Shown here piece after piece: positions 1 through 7,932 of a stretch of 64,000 nucleotides of DNA (its first letter is position 1; the number at the start of each line of letters is the position of its first letter). Below the pieces are notes generated by a model. It saw only the letters and a program-made list of their open reading frames with translations, was not told the origin of the DNA and made no database searches. Location of the stretch: positions 992,001-1,056,000 of the forward strand of contig CAWBRV010000008.1 of the NCBI GenBank assembly GCA_963791225.1, given 5' to 3'. The translations under genes were made by a program, and so were the position numbers. The DNA comes from PALSA-612 sp963791225. Lineage in GTDB: Bacteria; Actinomycetota; Thermoleophilia; Gaiellales; Gaiellaceae.

Positions 1-78
1 ACCGCCATGAGGCGCAACGACGTGTCCTTCCGCGACACGGTGCCGGCCTCGGGCCTCGCCTCGCCCTGCAACCTCTGA
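1..78 (+). CDS. C-terminal end of a gene cut by the window edge
   Basis: Frame 1 is open from the first base to a TGA at 76-78 and encodes 25 residues ending in SPCNL. An in-frame ATG at 7 would give only 23 residues, so this is more likely the tail of a longer gene that starts upstream of the window. No family can be named from so short a piece. It reads in the same direction as the next gene, 45 bases away. Confidence 0.35.
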   Translation, partial: TAMRRNDVSFRDTVPASGLASPCNL

Positions 79-123
79 CGCGGATGTTGCGCGGGCGCTC
101 CGCGTGTGAGATGAATCCGCACG

Positions 124-801
124 ATGAGTGAGCCCGCCGGCACTCCGAAGGCGCTGAGGAGCATCCCGCTCCTGCGCTGGTCGGGCCTCGGCGGCATCCT
201 CTACGTCGTCCTGTTCGTGATCGGCACGGTCCTGGCCCAGCACGGGCAGCCCGATTCGGACGCGCCGCCGGCGACGGTGATGAAGTACTTCGCGTCGGGG
301 AGTCACCGCGACCGGATCGCGCTCGGCTGGTTCCTCGTCGTGCTCGGCGTCTTCTTCTTTCTCTGGTTCCTGGCGGCCCTGCGCCAGGCCGTGCGGCGCC
401 TCGCCGGCGACGGCGTGCTCGCCATGGTGGCGACGGTCGGCGGCGCCGTCTACGCCGCGCTCACCCTCGCCGCCTTCAGCGTCGACGCCGGCGTCAAGAC
501 GATGAGCGACGACACCTACCAGCACACCGTCTACCCGGAGCTGATCCACGCTGCGAACGACACCTGGTGGGTCCTGCACTCGGCCGGCGGCGCCGGTGCC
601 GGGGCGATGATGGTCGCCGCGTCGCTCGCGCTCCTCGCGTCGCCGCGGGCGCCGAGCTGGCTGGCCTGGCTGGGCGTGATCGCGGGCATCTCCGCCCTCG
701 CGTCGGTCTTCTTCGTCCCCTGGTTCGTGATCGCGGTCTGGCTCGTCGTCGCGAGCGTCCTCGTCCTGCGAGCGCACGTGGAGGACGACCCGACCTTCTA
801 G
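124..801 (+). CDS. Multi-pass membrane protein, function unknown
   Basis: The 225-residue product has about six hydrophobic segments (roughly 19-40, 66-88, 98-120, 150-172, 177-198, 200-218) separated by short charged loops. The loop after the first helix is acidic and the short C-terminal tail is charged (EDDP). No catalytic motif is visible and I do not recognise a named family beyond a general resemblance to DUF4386-like actinobacterial membrane proteins. The ATG at 124 gives a natural N-terminus with a polar stretch before helix 1. The next gene starts 28 bases downstream. Confidence 0.7.
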   Translation: MSEPAGTPKALRSIPLLRWSGLGGILYVVLFVIGTVLAQHGQPDSDAPPATVMKYFASGSHRDRIALGWFLVVLGVFFFLWFLAALRQAVRRLAGDGVLAMVATVGGAVYAALTLAAFSVDAGVKTMSDDTYQHTVYPELIHAANDTWWVLHSAGGAGAGAMMVAASLALLASPRAPSWLAWLGVIAGISALASVFFVPWFVIAVWLVVASVLVLRAHVEDDPTF

Positions 802-829
802 CCCCGGCAGGGACTATCCTCGGCACCTC

Positions 830-1858
830 GTGCTGAGCTTCGGCGTCACGGTCTTGCCCGATCCGCCCGCGAGCCGCCTCGTCGAGCTGCTCCAGCTCGC
901 CGAGCAGAACGGGTTCGAGTACGGCTGGACGTACGACTCCCACATCCTCTGGCAGGAGCCGTATCCGCTCCTGACGATGTCGGCGCTCGCGACCTCGAAG
1001 ATCCACCTCGGCCTGAACGTGACCAACCCGGGCACGCGCGAGCCGACCGTGACCGCGAGCGCGTTCGCGACGCTGCAGGACCTCTCCGGCGGCCGGATGA
1101 TCATGGGCATCGGCCGCGGCGACTCGGCCCGCCGGACGATCGGCCTGCAGCCGGTGAAGGTGGCGGAGTTCGAGCAGTCCGTGACGGCGATCCGAGCCCT
1201 CATGCGCGGCGAGCAGGTGCACTGGAACGACACCGATATCGAGCTCACGTGGATGGGCGGGCTGCCGCAGCCGCTCTCGCCCGTGCCCGTCTACGTCGCC
1301 GGCTATGGGCCGAAGGTGCTCGCGATCGCGGGTCGTTGCGCGGACGGTGTGATCATCCAGCTCGCCGACCCGGAGATCGTCGAGTGGATCGTCGGCCAGG
1401 TGCGCGCCGCGGCCGAGGAGGCAGGGCGCGACCCGGCGGAGTTGAAGGTGATGGCCTGCGCTCCCGCGCACGTGTCCGAGGACGTCGCGGCTGCCTGCGA
1501 GCAGGTGCGCTGGTTCCCGGCGATGGTCTCGAACCACGTGTTCGACCTGCTGTCCAAGTACGACAAGTCCGCGCTGCCCGCGTCGCTCACGGACTACGTC
1601 GAGCGCATGAAGCGCGAGTCGTACGACTACTCGGAGCACAGCCGGGTCGGCGCGACCCACGGCGAGCAGGTGACCGACGAGACGTGCGAGCGCTTCTGCG
1701 TGCTCGGCACCGCCGAGCAGCACGTCGAGAAGCTGCGGCGGCTCGAAGCGGCGGGCGTCGACCAGTGGAACATCTACCTCATGACGTCCGGTCAGGAGGA
1801 GACGCTGGCCGCGTACGGCGAGGAGATCATCCCGCGATTCCGCGCCGCGGCCGCTTAG
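830..1858 (+). CDS. LLM-class F420-dependent oxidoreductase
   Basis: This 342-residue protein has the (beta/alpha)8 layout of the bacterial luciferase-like family. It shows the early strand SFGVTVLPDPP, the L-x-L-x-x-x-V-T-N-P-G-T-R-x-P segment near residue 64-74, and a G-R-M-I-M-G-I-G-R-G-D motif near 86-96, typical of enzymes that use reduced coenzyme F420 or FMN. It resembles the F420 subfamily often found near hydantoin and pyrimidine or amine catabolism genes (TIGR03842-like), which would suit the catabolic genes downstream, but the substrate cannot be read from sequence. The start is GTG at 830. The stop TAG at 1856-1858 lies just before the next gene's upstream region. Confidence 0.85.
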   Translation: MLSFGVTVLPDPPASRLVELLQLAEQNGFEYGWTYDSHILWQEPYPLLTMSALATSKIHLGLNVTNPGTREPTVTASAFATLQDLSGGRMIMGIGRGDSARRTIGLQPVKVAEFEQSVTAIRALMRGEQVHWNDTDIELTWMGGLPQPLSPVPVYVAGYGPKVLAIAGRCADGVIIQLADPEIVEWIVGQVRAAAEEAGRDPAELKVMACAPAHVSEDVAAACEQVRWFPAMVSNHVFDLLSKYDKSALPASLTDYVERMKRESYDYSEHSRVGATHGEQVTDETCERFCVLGTAEQHVEKLRRLEAAGVDQWNIYLMTSGQEETLAAYGEEIIPRFRAAAA

Positions 1859-1906
1859 CTCTCGGAGTCCTCGTTGTCTCCCTCGCCGTCGCGGCGGCGG
1901 CGACTG

Positions 1907-1935
1907 CTGCCCTGCAACACAGTGTTGCAGGGCAG
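1907..1935. repeat. 29-nt perfect palindrome containing a repeated 20-nt element (copy 1)
   Basis: Bases 1907-1920 and 1922-1935 are perfect inverted complements with one central A. The core is TGCAACACAGTGTTGCA. The 20 bases at 1910-1929 recur exactly, on the opposite strand, at 32191-32210. The element ends six bases before the GTG start (1942) chosen for the propeller protein and is in frame with it, coding LQHSVA. It could be an operator or a dispersed palindromic repeat. Confidence 0.75.
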
Positions 1936-1941
1936 GCCGCG

Positions 1942-3903
1942 GTGACGGGTTGGCTCACCTTCGGCGGCGGCACCGGCCGGCCGGGCGCGACCACCGCGTC
2001 CGTCGGCGCGCTGCGCAGGTCCTGGTTCGCGCCGCTGCCGGGGACCGTGACGACGCAACCGCTCGTCGCGCGCAACGTGCCGCGAAACGGCGACATGACC
2101 GTCTACGTGGGGACGGCGTCCGGCTTCCTCTACGCGCTCGCCGCGGACGGCTACGTGCGCTGGCGGGTCGACCTCGGACGGCTCGTCGAGGACGCGTGCC
2201 CGCAGATCCCGGACGGCTTCGGGGTGACGGGAACGCCCGTGATCGACCCGTCCACGCGGACGCTGTACGTCGCCGACGCGTTCGGTCGCCTGCACGCGCT
2301 CGACCTCGCGACCGGCGCGGAGCGTCCGGGCTGGCCTGTCCTGCTCTACGGGGATCCGCGCCGCGAGCTCGTCTGGGGTGCGCTCCTGCTCGCCGACGGC
2401 TCGGTGTACGCGGGCACGGGCGCCTACTGCGACCTGCCGATGGAGGGCCACCTGGTCCGGGTCGCGCTCGGCACGCGCAAGGTTTCGAGCTGGACGGTCG
2501 TGCCGCACTCGCTCGGCGGCGGTGGCGGGATCTGGGGGTGGGGCGGACCCGCCTACAGCGCGTCGCGGGATTCGATCTACGTCGTCACCGGCAACGCGTT
2601 CGAGGGCGGTTCGAACAAGGGCGCGAACTTCAGCGAGGAGGCGGGGTACGGGGAGCACATCGTCGAGCTGTCGCCGGGACTCGACGTCCGCACGTCCGAT
2701 GCGCCGGGCCTCACGGGCTTCACCGACCTCGACTTCGTCGGCTCGCCTGTCGTCGCGGACACGGCCGACTGCGGCGAGGTCGTGGCGGCTCAGGCGAAGA
2801 ACGGCATGCTCTTCGGCTGGGACGCGAGCTCGCTCGACGGCGGTCCCGCCTGGACCGTGAAGCTCCAGAAGGCCGATCCCGGCGCCCCGCTCCTCACGCA
2901 ACCGACCTGGTCGCCGGCGTTCCGCTCCTTCTTCGTTGCGGCAGCGTCGAAGCTCGTCCGGATCATGCTCGGCCCGGACTGCAAGCCAAAGGTGGCGTGG
3001 CAGACGACGCTCGGCAACGCGACGCTCTACCCGTCGCCGACAGTGGCCGGGAGCACAGTCTGGATCGGCCTGCCCGTCAAGGATCTGTCCGGCGTGGCCG
3101 AGGCGCTGCTCGGTGTCGATGCGCGCACGGGCCGCGTGCTCGTCCGCCGACCGATCGGCGGCGTCTCGTTCGCGCCGCCGTCGGCGCTCTCCGGGATGCT
3201 GTTCGTGGCCACGATGCACGGCCTGGGCTCGGTGCGGTTCCCGGTCGGCCACGGCCGCGTCGTCTCTGCACTGCCCGAGTACACGAGCCGCCTCGACGCG
3301 AAGCACGTCTGGCAGAGCCGCGAGGACGGCGTCTACTCGACGGACGACGGTGGCAGGCACTGGCGGCGGATCTATCCGGCCTACGCGGTGCGGGTCGACC
3401 GCCTCTCCGCCACCTCGGGAGTGCTCAGCGTCGGTGCGACCGCGCCGCCGTGCGGCTGCGCGACGCAGCGCCTGTGGACGGTGAACAACGGTCGCAGTTG
3501 GCGGATCGCGAGAGGCATCGGTGGCGACTTCGAGGGCAGTGGCACTGCGCTCTACTGGTGGGCGGGCGGGTCGCTCTACCTCGCCGGGCCGAACTTCCAG
3601 ACGTCGAAGCGCCTCACCACCGCGGACGGGAAGATCGTCGACGCTGCGGGCATCCCGGGCGGGGTCGTCGCGCTCGTCGACCGGCGCTCGAAGGCGCCCC
3701 AGGTGATCGTGGCGCAGGGCTCCGATACGCACATCGTCACGCTCCCTTCCGGGCCGAGCGCCGGCGTCGTCCGCTGGATCGCCGCTGCGGGTCAGACCGT
3801 CGTCGTCACGGGCCGGGACTTCTCGTCGCCCGGCACCGATGCCGACCCAGCGCTCACCTGGCGCTCGCACGACAGCGGCCAGACGTGGACGCTCGGGTCG
3901 TAG
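1942..3903 (+). CDS. PQQ-type beta-propeller protein with C-terminal BNR/Asp-box repeats
   Basis: The frame encodes a two-part extracellular-type protein. The first part has PQQ-like propeller blades (GWLTFGGGTGRPG at the start, then Y-V-G-T-x-x-G-F-L-Y-A-L and L-Y-V-A-D-A-F-G-R-L-H-A-L-D). The second part, after about residue 440, has Asp-box motifs such as STDDGGRHW and SHDSGQTW, found in sialidase and sortilin-like propellers. It lacks clear catalytic residues. The start is uncertain: GTG 1942 is the nearest legal start, but an in-frame hydrophobic stretch at 1861-1911 (LGVLVVSLAVAAAA) looks like a signal peptide, and the only legal start before it that I find nearby is a GTG at about 1765, inside the preceding gene. 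The true protein may therefore begin earlier. It stops at 3903, ten bases before the transporter operon. Confidence 0.7.
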   Translation: MTGWLTFGGGTGRPGATTASVGALRRSWFAPLPGTVTTQPLVARNVPRNGDMTVYVGTASGFLYALAADGYVRWRVDLGRLVEDACPQIPDGFGVTGTPVIDPSTRTLYVADAFGRLHALDLATGAERPGWPVLLYGDPRRELVWGALLLADGSVYAGTGAYCDLPMEGHLVRVALGTRKVSSWTVVPHSLGGGGGIWGWGGPAYSASRDSIYVVTGNAFEGGSNKGANFSEEAGYGEHIVELSPGLDVRTSDAPGLTGFTDLDFVGSPVVADTADCGEVVAAQAKNGMLFGWDASSLDGGPAWTVKLQKADPGAPLLTQPTWSPAFRSFFVAAASKLVRIMLGPDCKPKVAWQTTLGNATLYPSPTVAGSTVWIGLPVKDLSGVAEALLGVDARTGRVLVRRPIGGVSFAPPSALSGMLFVATMHGLGSVRFPVGHGRVVSALPEYTSRLDAKHVWQSREDGVYSTDDGGRHWRRIYPAYAVRVDRLSATSGVLSVGATAPPCGCATQRLWTVNNGRSWRIARGIGGDFEGSGTALYWWAGGSLYLAGPNFQTSKRLTTADGKIVDAAGIPGGVVALVDRRSKAPQVIVAQGSDTHIVTLPSGPSAGVVRWIAAAGQTVVVTGRDFSSPGTDADPALTWRSHDSGQTWTLGS

Positions 3904-3913
3904 AATCGCCCAC

Positions 3914-4984
3914 GTGGCGACCGAGACGAGCGAGCCGGCCCGTGTGGCCGCGGAGTCCGGGCCGGCCGTCGACATCGGCCTCGTCTCGATCCGGAAGGCC
4001 TACGGCGACGTCGTCGCGGTCGACGGCATCGATCTCGAGGTGCTCCGCGGCGAGTTCTTCACCATGCTCGGGCCGTCCGGCTCCGGCAAGACGACGACAC
4101 TGCGGCTGATCGCCGGCTTCGAGCGGCCGGACGCGGGGCGGATCATGCTCGGCGGCGAAGACGTGGCGGGCCGGCCCCCGTACGACCGCGACGTCAACAC
4201 CGTGTTCCAGGACTACGCGCTCTTCCCCCACATGACCGTCGGCGAGAACGTCGCCTACGGGCTCAAGGTGAAGGGAGTCGGCAAGGCCGAGCGGAAGGCG
4301 CGGGTCGGGCAGGCGCTCGAGACCGTGCGGCTCGAGGGCTACGACGCGCGGAAGCCCGTGCAGCTCTCGGGCGGTCAGCGCCAGCGCGTCGCACTCGCCC
4401 GAGCCATCGTCAACCACCCGCGCGTGCTGCTCCTCGACGAGCCGCTCGGGGCCCTCGACCTCAAGCTGCGCCAGGAGATGCAGTTCGAGCTCAAGCGCAT
4501 CCAGCAGGAGGTCGGGATCACGTTCGTGTACGTGACGCACGACCAGGAGGAGGCGCTGACGATGAGCGACCGCATCGCCGTCTTCTCGTGCGGGCGCGTC
4601 GAGCAGATCGGCACGCCGGTCGAGGTCTACGAGCACCCCGCGAGCGAGTTCGTTGCTGGCTTCGTGGGCGTCTCCAACCTGCTCGAGCGCGACGGCCGCC
4701 GCTTCACAGTGCGGCCGGAGAAGATCCGCATCCTCGCGGACGGCGAGTCCGCGCCCCCCGGGAACGAGACCGAGTCCGGGGCCGTGACCGCGGTCGTCTA
4801 CGTGGGCTCGGTGACGAGGACGATCGTCGACCTCGACCTGGGCGGGACGCTGACCGTCGTCACCCAGAACGTCGACGGCTTCGCGGGTCGCCCGGCCGAG
4901 GAGCAAGGACGCCGCGTGGTCCTCGCATGGCGCCCGGAGAACACGTTTACCATCGACGCTTCGAACAAGGAGGTAACGGAATGA
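3914..4984 (+). CDS. potA: Spermidine/putrescine-type ABC transporter ATP-binding protein
   Basis: This 356-residue ATPase energises import of a polyamine-like substrate. It has Walker A GPSGSGKTT, the Q-loop region F-Q-D-Y-A-L-F-P-H-M, the signature LSGGQRQRVALARA, Walker B VLLLDEPLGALD, the switch histidine in YVTHDQEEA, and a C-terminal TOBE-like domain, all as in PotA. The open frame extends upstream, but GTG 3914 gives a natural N-terminus and avoids overlap with the previous gene. The end overlaps potD in ATGA, so the two are translationally coupled. PotA-type assignment is firm; the exact substrate is inferred from neighbours. Confidence 0.9.
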   Translation: MATETSEPARVAAESGPAVDIGLVSIRKAYGDVVAVDGIDLEVLRGEFFTMLGPSGSGKTTTLRLIAGFERPDAGRIMLGGEDVAGRPPYDRDVNTVFQDYALFPHMTVGENVAYGLKVKGVGKAERKARVGQALETVRLEGYDARKPVQLSGGQRQRVALARAIVNHPRVLLLDEPLGALDLKLRQEMQFELKRIQQEVGITFVYVTHDQEEALTMSDRIAVFSCGRVEQIGTPVEVYEHPASEFVAGFVGVSNLLERDGRRFTVRPEKIRILADGESAPPGNETESGAVTAVVYVGSVTRTIVDLDLGGTLTVVTQNVDGFAGRPAEEQGRRVVLAWRPENTFTIDASNKEVTE

Positions 4985-6159
4985 GATCGCTCTCCAGACG
5001 GCGGTTGGCAGGCGCTCTGGCCGTCGTCGGGCTCATGGCGGCGCTCGTCGTACCTGCGACGAGTATCGGCTCGGGCAGCAAGGCCTACTCGCCCCCGACG
5101 AAGATCGGGAAAGGCGAGGGTGCGCTCAACGTGATCGAGTGGCCGGCCTATACGGACCCGAGCTTCGCGAAGACGTTCGAGCAGCAGACGGGCTGCAAGA
5201 TCCACCGCAAGGACGCCGGCTCGTCGAACCAGATGGTTGCGCTCATGCGCGCGGGCGGTGGTGGCGGCGGCGGCCAGTACGACCTGGTCTCGGCCTCCGG
5301 CGACGCCAGCCTGCGGCTGGTCTACGGGCACGACGTCGTCCCGATCAACATCAACCTGCTCCCGGGCTGGAAGCTGTTCTTCCCCTACTTCAAGTCGCCG
5401 GCGCACAACACCGTCGATGGCGTGCACTACGGGATCTCACTGCAGTGGGGCCCGAACACGCTCGTCTACAACACGAAGAAGGTGAAGGCCCCGAAGAGCT
5501 GGAGCGTGGTCTACACCAAGAAGTACGGGGGCAAGATCAGCATCCCGAACAATCCGATCCAGATCGCGGACGCGGCGCTGTACCTGATGAAGACCAGGCC
5601 GTCGCTCGGGATCCATGACCCGTACGAACTGACAAAGCCGCAGTTCAACGCGGCGGTGGCGCTGCTCAAGCAGCAGAAGCCGCTCGTCAAGCGCTACTGG
5701 AACTACGCGTCCGACCAGATCCAGGACTTCAAGAACCAGGACGTGGTCCTCGGCTCGACGTGGCCGTACCAGACGCTGACCCTGCAGGCGGCCGGCCTGC
5801 CCGTCAAGGACACGATCCCGAAGGAAGGGACGACGGGCTGGGCGGACACGTGGATGCTGGCGTCGAAGGCCCCGCACCCGAACTGCGCCTACCTGTGGAT
5901 GAAGTACGTGACCATGCCGAAGGTCGAGGCGCAGCAGGCGATCGTCTTCGGCGAGACGCCGGTCACCCCGCTCGCGTGCCCGTACATGAACAAGCTGCAG
6001 GCGGGCTCGTGCGCGCAGTACCACCTGAACGCACCGGCGGCGTACCTGAGGTCGATCCATTTCTGGAAGGTTCCGATCGCCGACTGCGGCTTCGGCGGGC
6101 GGAAGGACTGCGTGGACTTCACGGCCTGGCAGCAGGCCTGGACGCAGATCACCGGCTGA
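4981..6159 (+). CDS. potD: Polyamine-type ABC transporter substrate-binding protein
   Basis: This 392-residue secreted binding protein starts at ATG 4981, with an AGGAGG ribosome site at 4969-4974. The N-terminus has a twin-arginine-like n-region (SRRRLAG) and a hydrophobic core ending near VVPAT. No lipobox cysteine is seen, which is unusual for a binding protein in a cell without an outer membrane. The mature part has the PotD/PotF pattern: L-N-V-I-E-W-P-A-Y near residue 45, a glycine-rich loop near 90, and P-x-E-G-T-T-G-W-A-D-T-W near 285 in the ligand cleft. It would capture putrescine, spermidine or a related amine and pass it to PotB/PotC. Confidence 0.88.
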   Translation: MRSLSRRRLAGALAVVGLMAALVVPATSIGSGSKAYSPPTKIGKGEGALNVIEWPAYTDPSFAKTFEQQTGCKIHRKDAGSSNQMVALMRAGGGGGGGQYDLVSASGDASLRLVYGHDVVPININLLPGWKLFFPYFKSPAHNTVDGVHYGISLQWGPNTLVYNTKKVKAPKSWSVVYTKKYGGKISIPNNPIQIADAALYLMKTRPSLGIHDPYELTKPQFNAAVALLKQQKPLVKRYWNYASDQIQDFKNQDVVLGSTWPYQTLTLQAAGLPVKDTIPKEGTTGWADTWMLASKAPHPNCAYLWMKYVTMPKVEAQQAIVFGETPVTPLACPYMNKLQAGSCAQYHLNAPAAYLRSIHFWKVPIADCGFGGRKDCVDFTAWQQAWTQITG

Positions 6160-6166
6160 CGCCGCG

Positions 6167-7087
6167 TTGAGCGTCGACGCTGCACGGGACGCGGGCCCCT
6201 CACGGGGGGCCCGCCTCCGCGTCTCGGCGGCGTTCTGGAGACGCCCCTGGCTGAAGGGCTCGGGGCTGATCGTGCCGCCCGTCGGCCTCTACGGGATCGT
6301 CTACCTCGGCTCGCTCGTCGTCCTGCTCCTGGCCGGCTTCTGGACCGTGGACGCGTTCACGAGCGAGACGGTCCACACCTGGAACCTCGACAACTTCAGG
6401 ACGATCTTCTCGACCAGCGACCCGACGTACTGGCGGATCATCGGCCGCACCGTCGCGATCGCCGCCGCGGTGACGGTCGCCGACGCCGTGCTGGCGTTCC
6501 CGCTCGCGTACTTCATGGCGCGGATCGCGACGCCGCGGCAGCGGCAGCTGCTCTTCGTCGCCGTTCTGCTCCCGCTCTGGTCGAGCTACCTCGTCCGCAT
6601 CTACTCCTGGCGCACGATCCTGTCGTCACACGGCGCGCTCAACTGGGCGCTCGGCGCCACGTGGTTCCCGACCGACAGCATCTCCATCGGGACCGTCGGG
6701 GCGATGTGGCTCGTGTTCACCTACATCTGGTTGCCGTTCATGGTGCTGCCTGTCTTCGCCGCGATCGAGCGCATCCCGGACAACTACCTCGAGGCCTCGG
6801 GCGACCTGGGCGCGCGCGGGGGGCGAACGTTCCGGAGCGTGATGCTGCCGCTCGCGTTGCCGGGCGTCGTCGCCGGGTCGATCTTCACGTTCTCGCTCAC
6901 GCTCGGCGACTTCATCACGCCGCTCCTCATCGGCGGCGGGCCGGGGACGTCGATGATCGGCAGCACGGTCGAGGCCAACGTCGGGCTGAACCTCCCGCTC
7001 GCCGCTGCGCTGACCGCGGTGCCGGTCGCGATCATGGCTCTCTACCTCTGGGTCGCCAAGCGCGTCGGCGCGTTCGAGGCGTTGTAG
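6167..7087 (+). CDS. potB: Polyamine-type ABC transporter permease, subunit 1
   Basis: The 306-residue integral membrane protein has six predicted helices and the EAA loop typical of binding-protein-dependent permeases (Y-L-E-A-S-G-D-L-G-A-R near residue 208), which contacts PotA. The start is TTG 6167, seven bases after potD, without an obvious Shine-Dalgarno, so it may depend on coupling to potD. Its TAG stop overlaps the GTG start of potC by one base. Confidence 0.87.
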   Translation: MSVDAARDAGPSRGARLRVSAAFWRRPWLKGSGLIVPPVGLYGIVYLGSLVVLLLAGFWTVDAFTSETVHTWNLDNFRTIFSTSDPTYWRIIGRTVAIAAAVTVADAVLAFPLAYFMARIATPRQRQLLFVAVLLPLWSSYLVRIYSWRTILSSHGALNWALGATWFPTDSISIGTVGAMWLVFTYIWLPFMVLPVFAAIERIPDNYLEASGDLGARGGRTFRSVMLPLALPGVVAGSIFTFSLTLGDFITPLLIGGGPGTSMIGSTVEANVGLNLPLAAALTAVPVAIMALYLWVAKRVGAFEAL

Positions 7088-7908
7088 TGGAAACTCGCGC
7101 GACTCGCATCGGCCTCGGCGTCTGGACGGTGCTCGTCGTCTGTTTCCTGTGGCTCCCGCTCGCGATGATCGCGGCCTACGCGTTCAACAGCTCGCAGATC
7201 CAGAGTTGGCCGATCTCGAGCTGGACGCTGCACTGGTTCCGGGTCGCGTGGGACAACCCGGACGTGCGCAGCGCCTTCTGGCTGTCCGTGGAGGTCGGGC
7301 TGATCGCGACCGCGATCGCCGTCGTGCTCGGCTCGATGGCCGCGTTCGGCGTCCACCGCTTCCGCTTCTTCGGGCGCGACTCCGTGTCGCTCCTGCTCCT
7401 GCTTCCGATCGCGCTTCCCGGGATCATCACCGGCCTCGCGCTGCAGCAGTTCTTCACGTTCGCGAACCAGCAGGCCTCGTGGCTCCCGGGGCTTCCGTTC
7501 TCGATGCTGACGATCGTGATCGGGCACGCCACGTTCTGCGTGATCATCGTCTACAACAACGTCCTCGCCCGCCTGCGCCGCACGAGCGGGTCGCTGGTCG
7601 AGGCGTCGATGGACCTCGGCGCGGACGGTTGGCAGACCTTCCGCTTCATCACCTGGCCGGTGCTGTCGACGGCGCTCGTCGGCGGCGCGCTGCTCGCGTT
7701 CGCGCTCTCCTTCGACGAGGTGATCGTGACGACGTTCACGGCCGGCGCGCAGTCGACGCTTCCGATCTTCATCCTCAACAACATCAACCGCGGCACGCAG
7801 CTGCCGGTAATCAACGTCGTCGCGTTCGTCGTGATCGTGCTGACGGTGATCCCGGTGTGGGCGTCAGTCCGGCTGACCCACGCATCCGGCCTTTCTCGGC
7901 GAAACTAG
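7087..7908 (+). CDS. potC: Polyamine-type ABC transporter permease, subunit 2
   Basis: This 273-residue permease pairs with PotB to form the membrane channel. It has six hydrophobic segments and the EAA motif V-E-A-S-M-D-L-G-A-D near residue 172. The GTG start at 7087 shares its first base with the stop of potB. The C-terminus ends 24 bases before the aldehyde dehydrogenase gene, which probably belongs to the same transcript. Confidence 0.87.
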   Translation: METRATRIGLGVWTVLVVCFLWLPLAMIAAYAFNSSQIQSWPISSWTLHWFRVAWDNPDVRSAFWLSVEVGLIATAIAVVLGSMAAFGVHRFRFFGRDSVSLLLLLPIALPGIITGLALQQFFTFANQQASWLPGLPFSMLTIVIGHATFCVIIVYNNVLARLRRTSGSLVEASMDLGADGWQTFRFITWPVLSTALVGGALLAFALSFDEVIVTTFTAGAQSTLPIFILNNINRGTQLPVINVVAFVVIVLTVIPVWASVRLTHASGLSRRN

Positions 7909-7932
7909 ATCGACGCGAACTGGAGGAACGAC

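Noticed and set aside
1855..3975. A 706-residue minus-strand frame opposite the propeller gene
   Set aside because: Arginine- and aspartate-rich shadow with no recognisable domain; the plus-strand frame carries clear propeller motifs.
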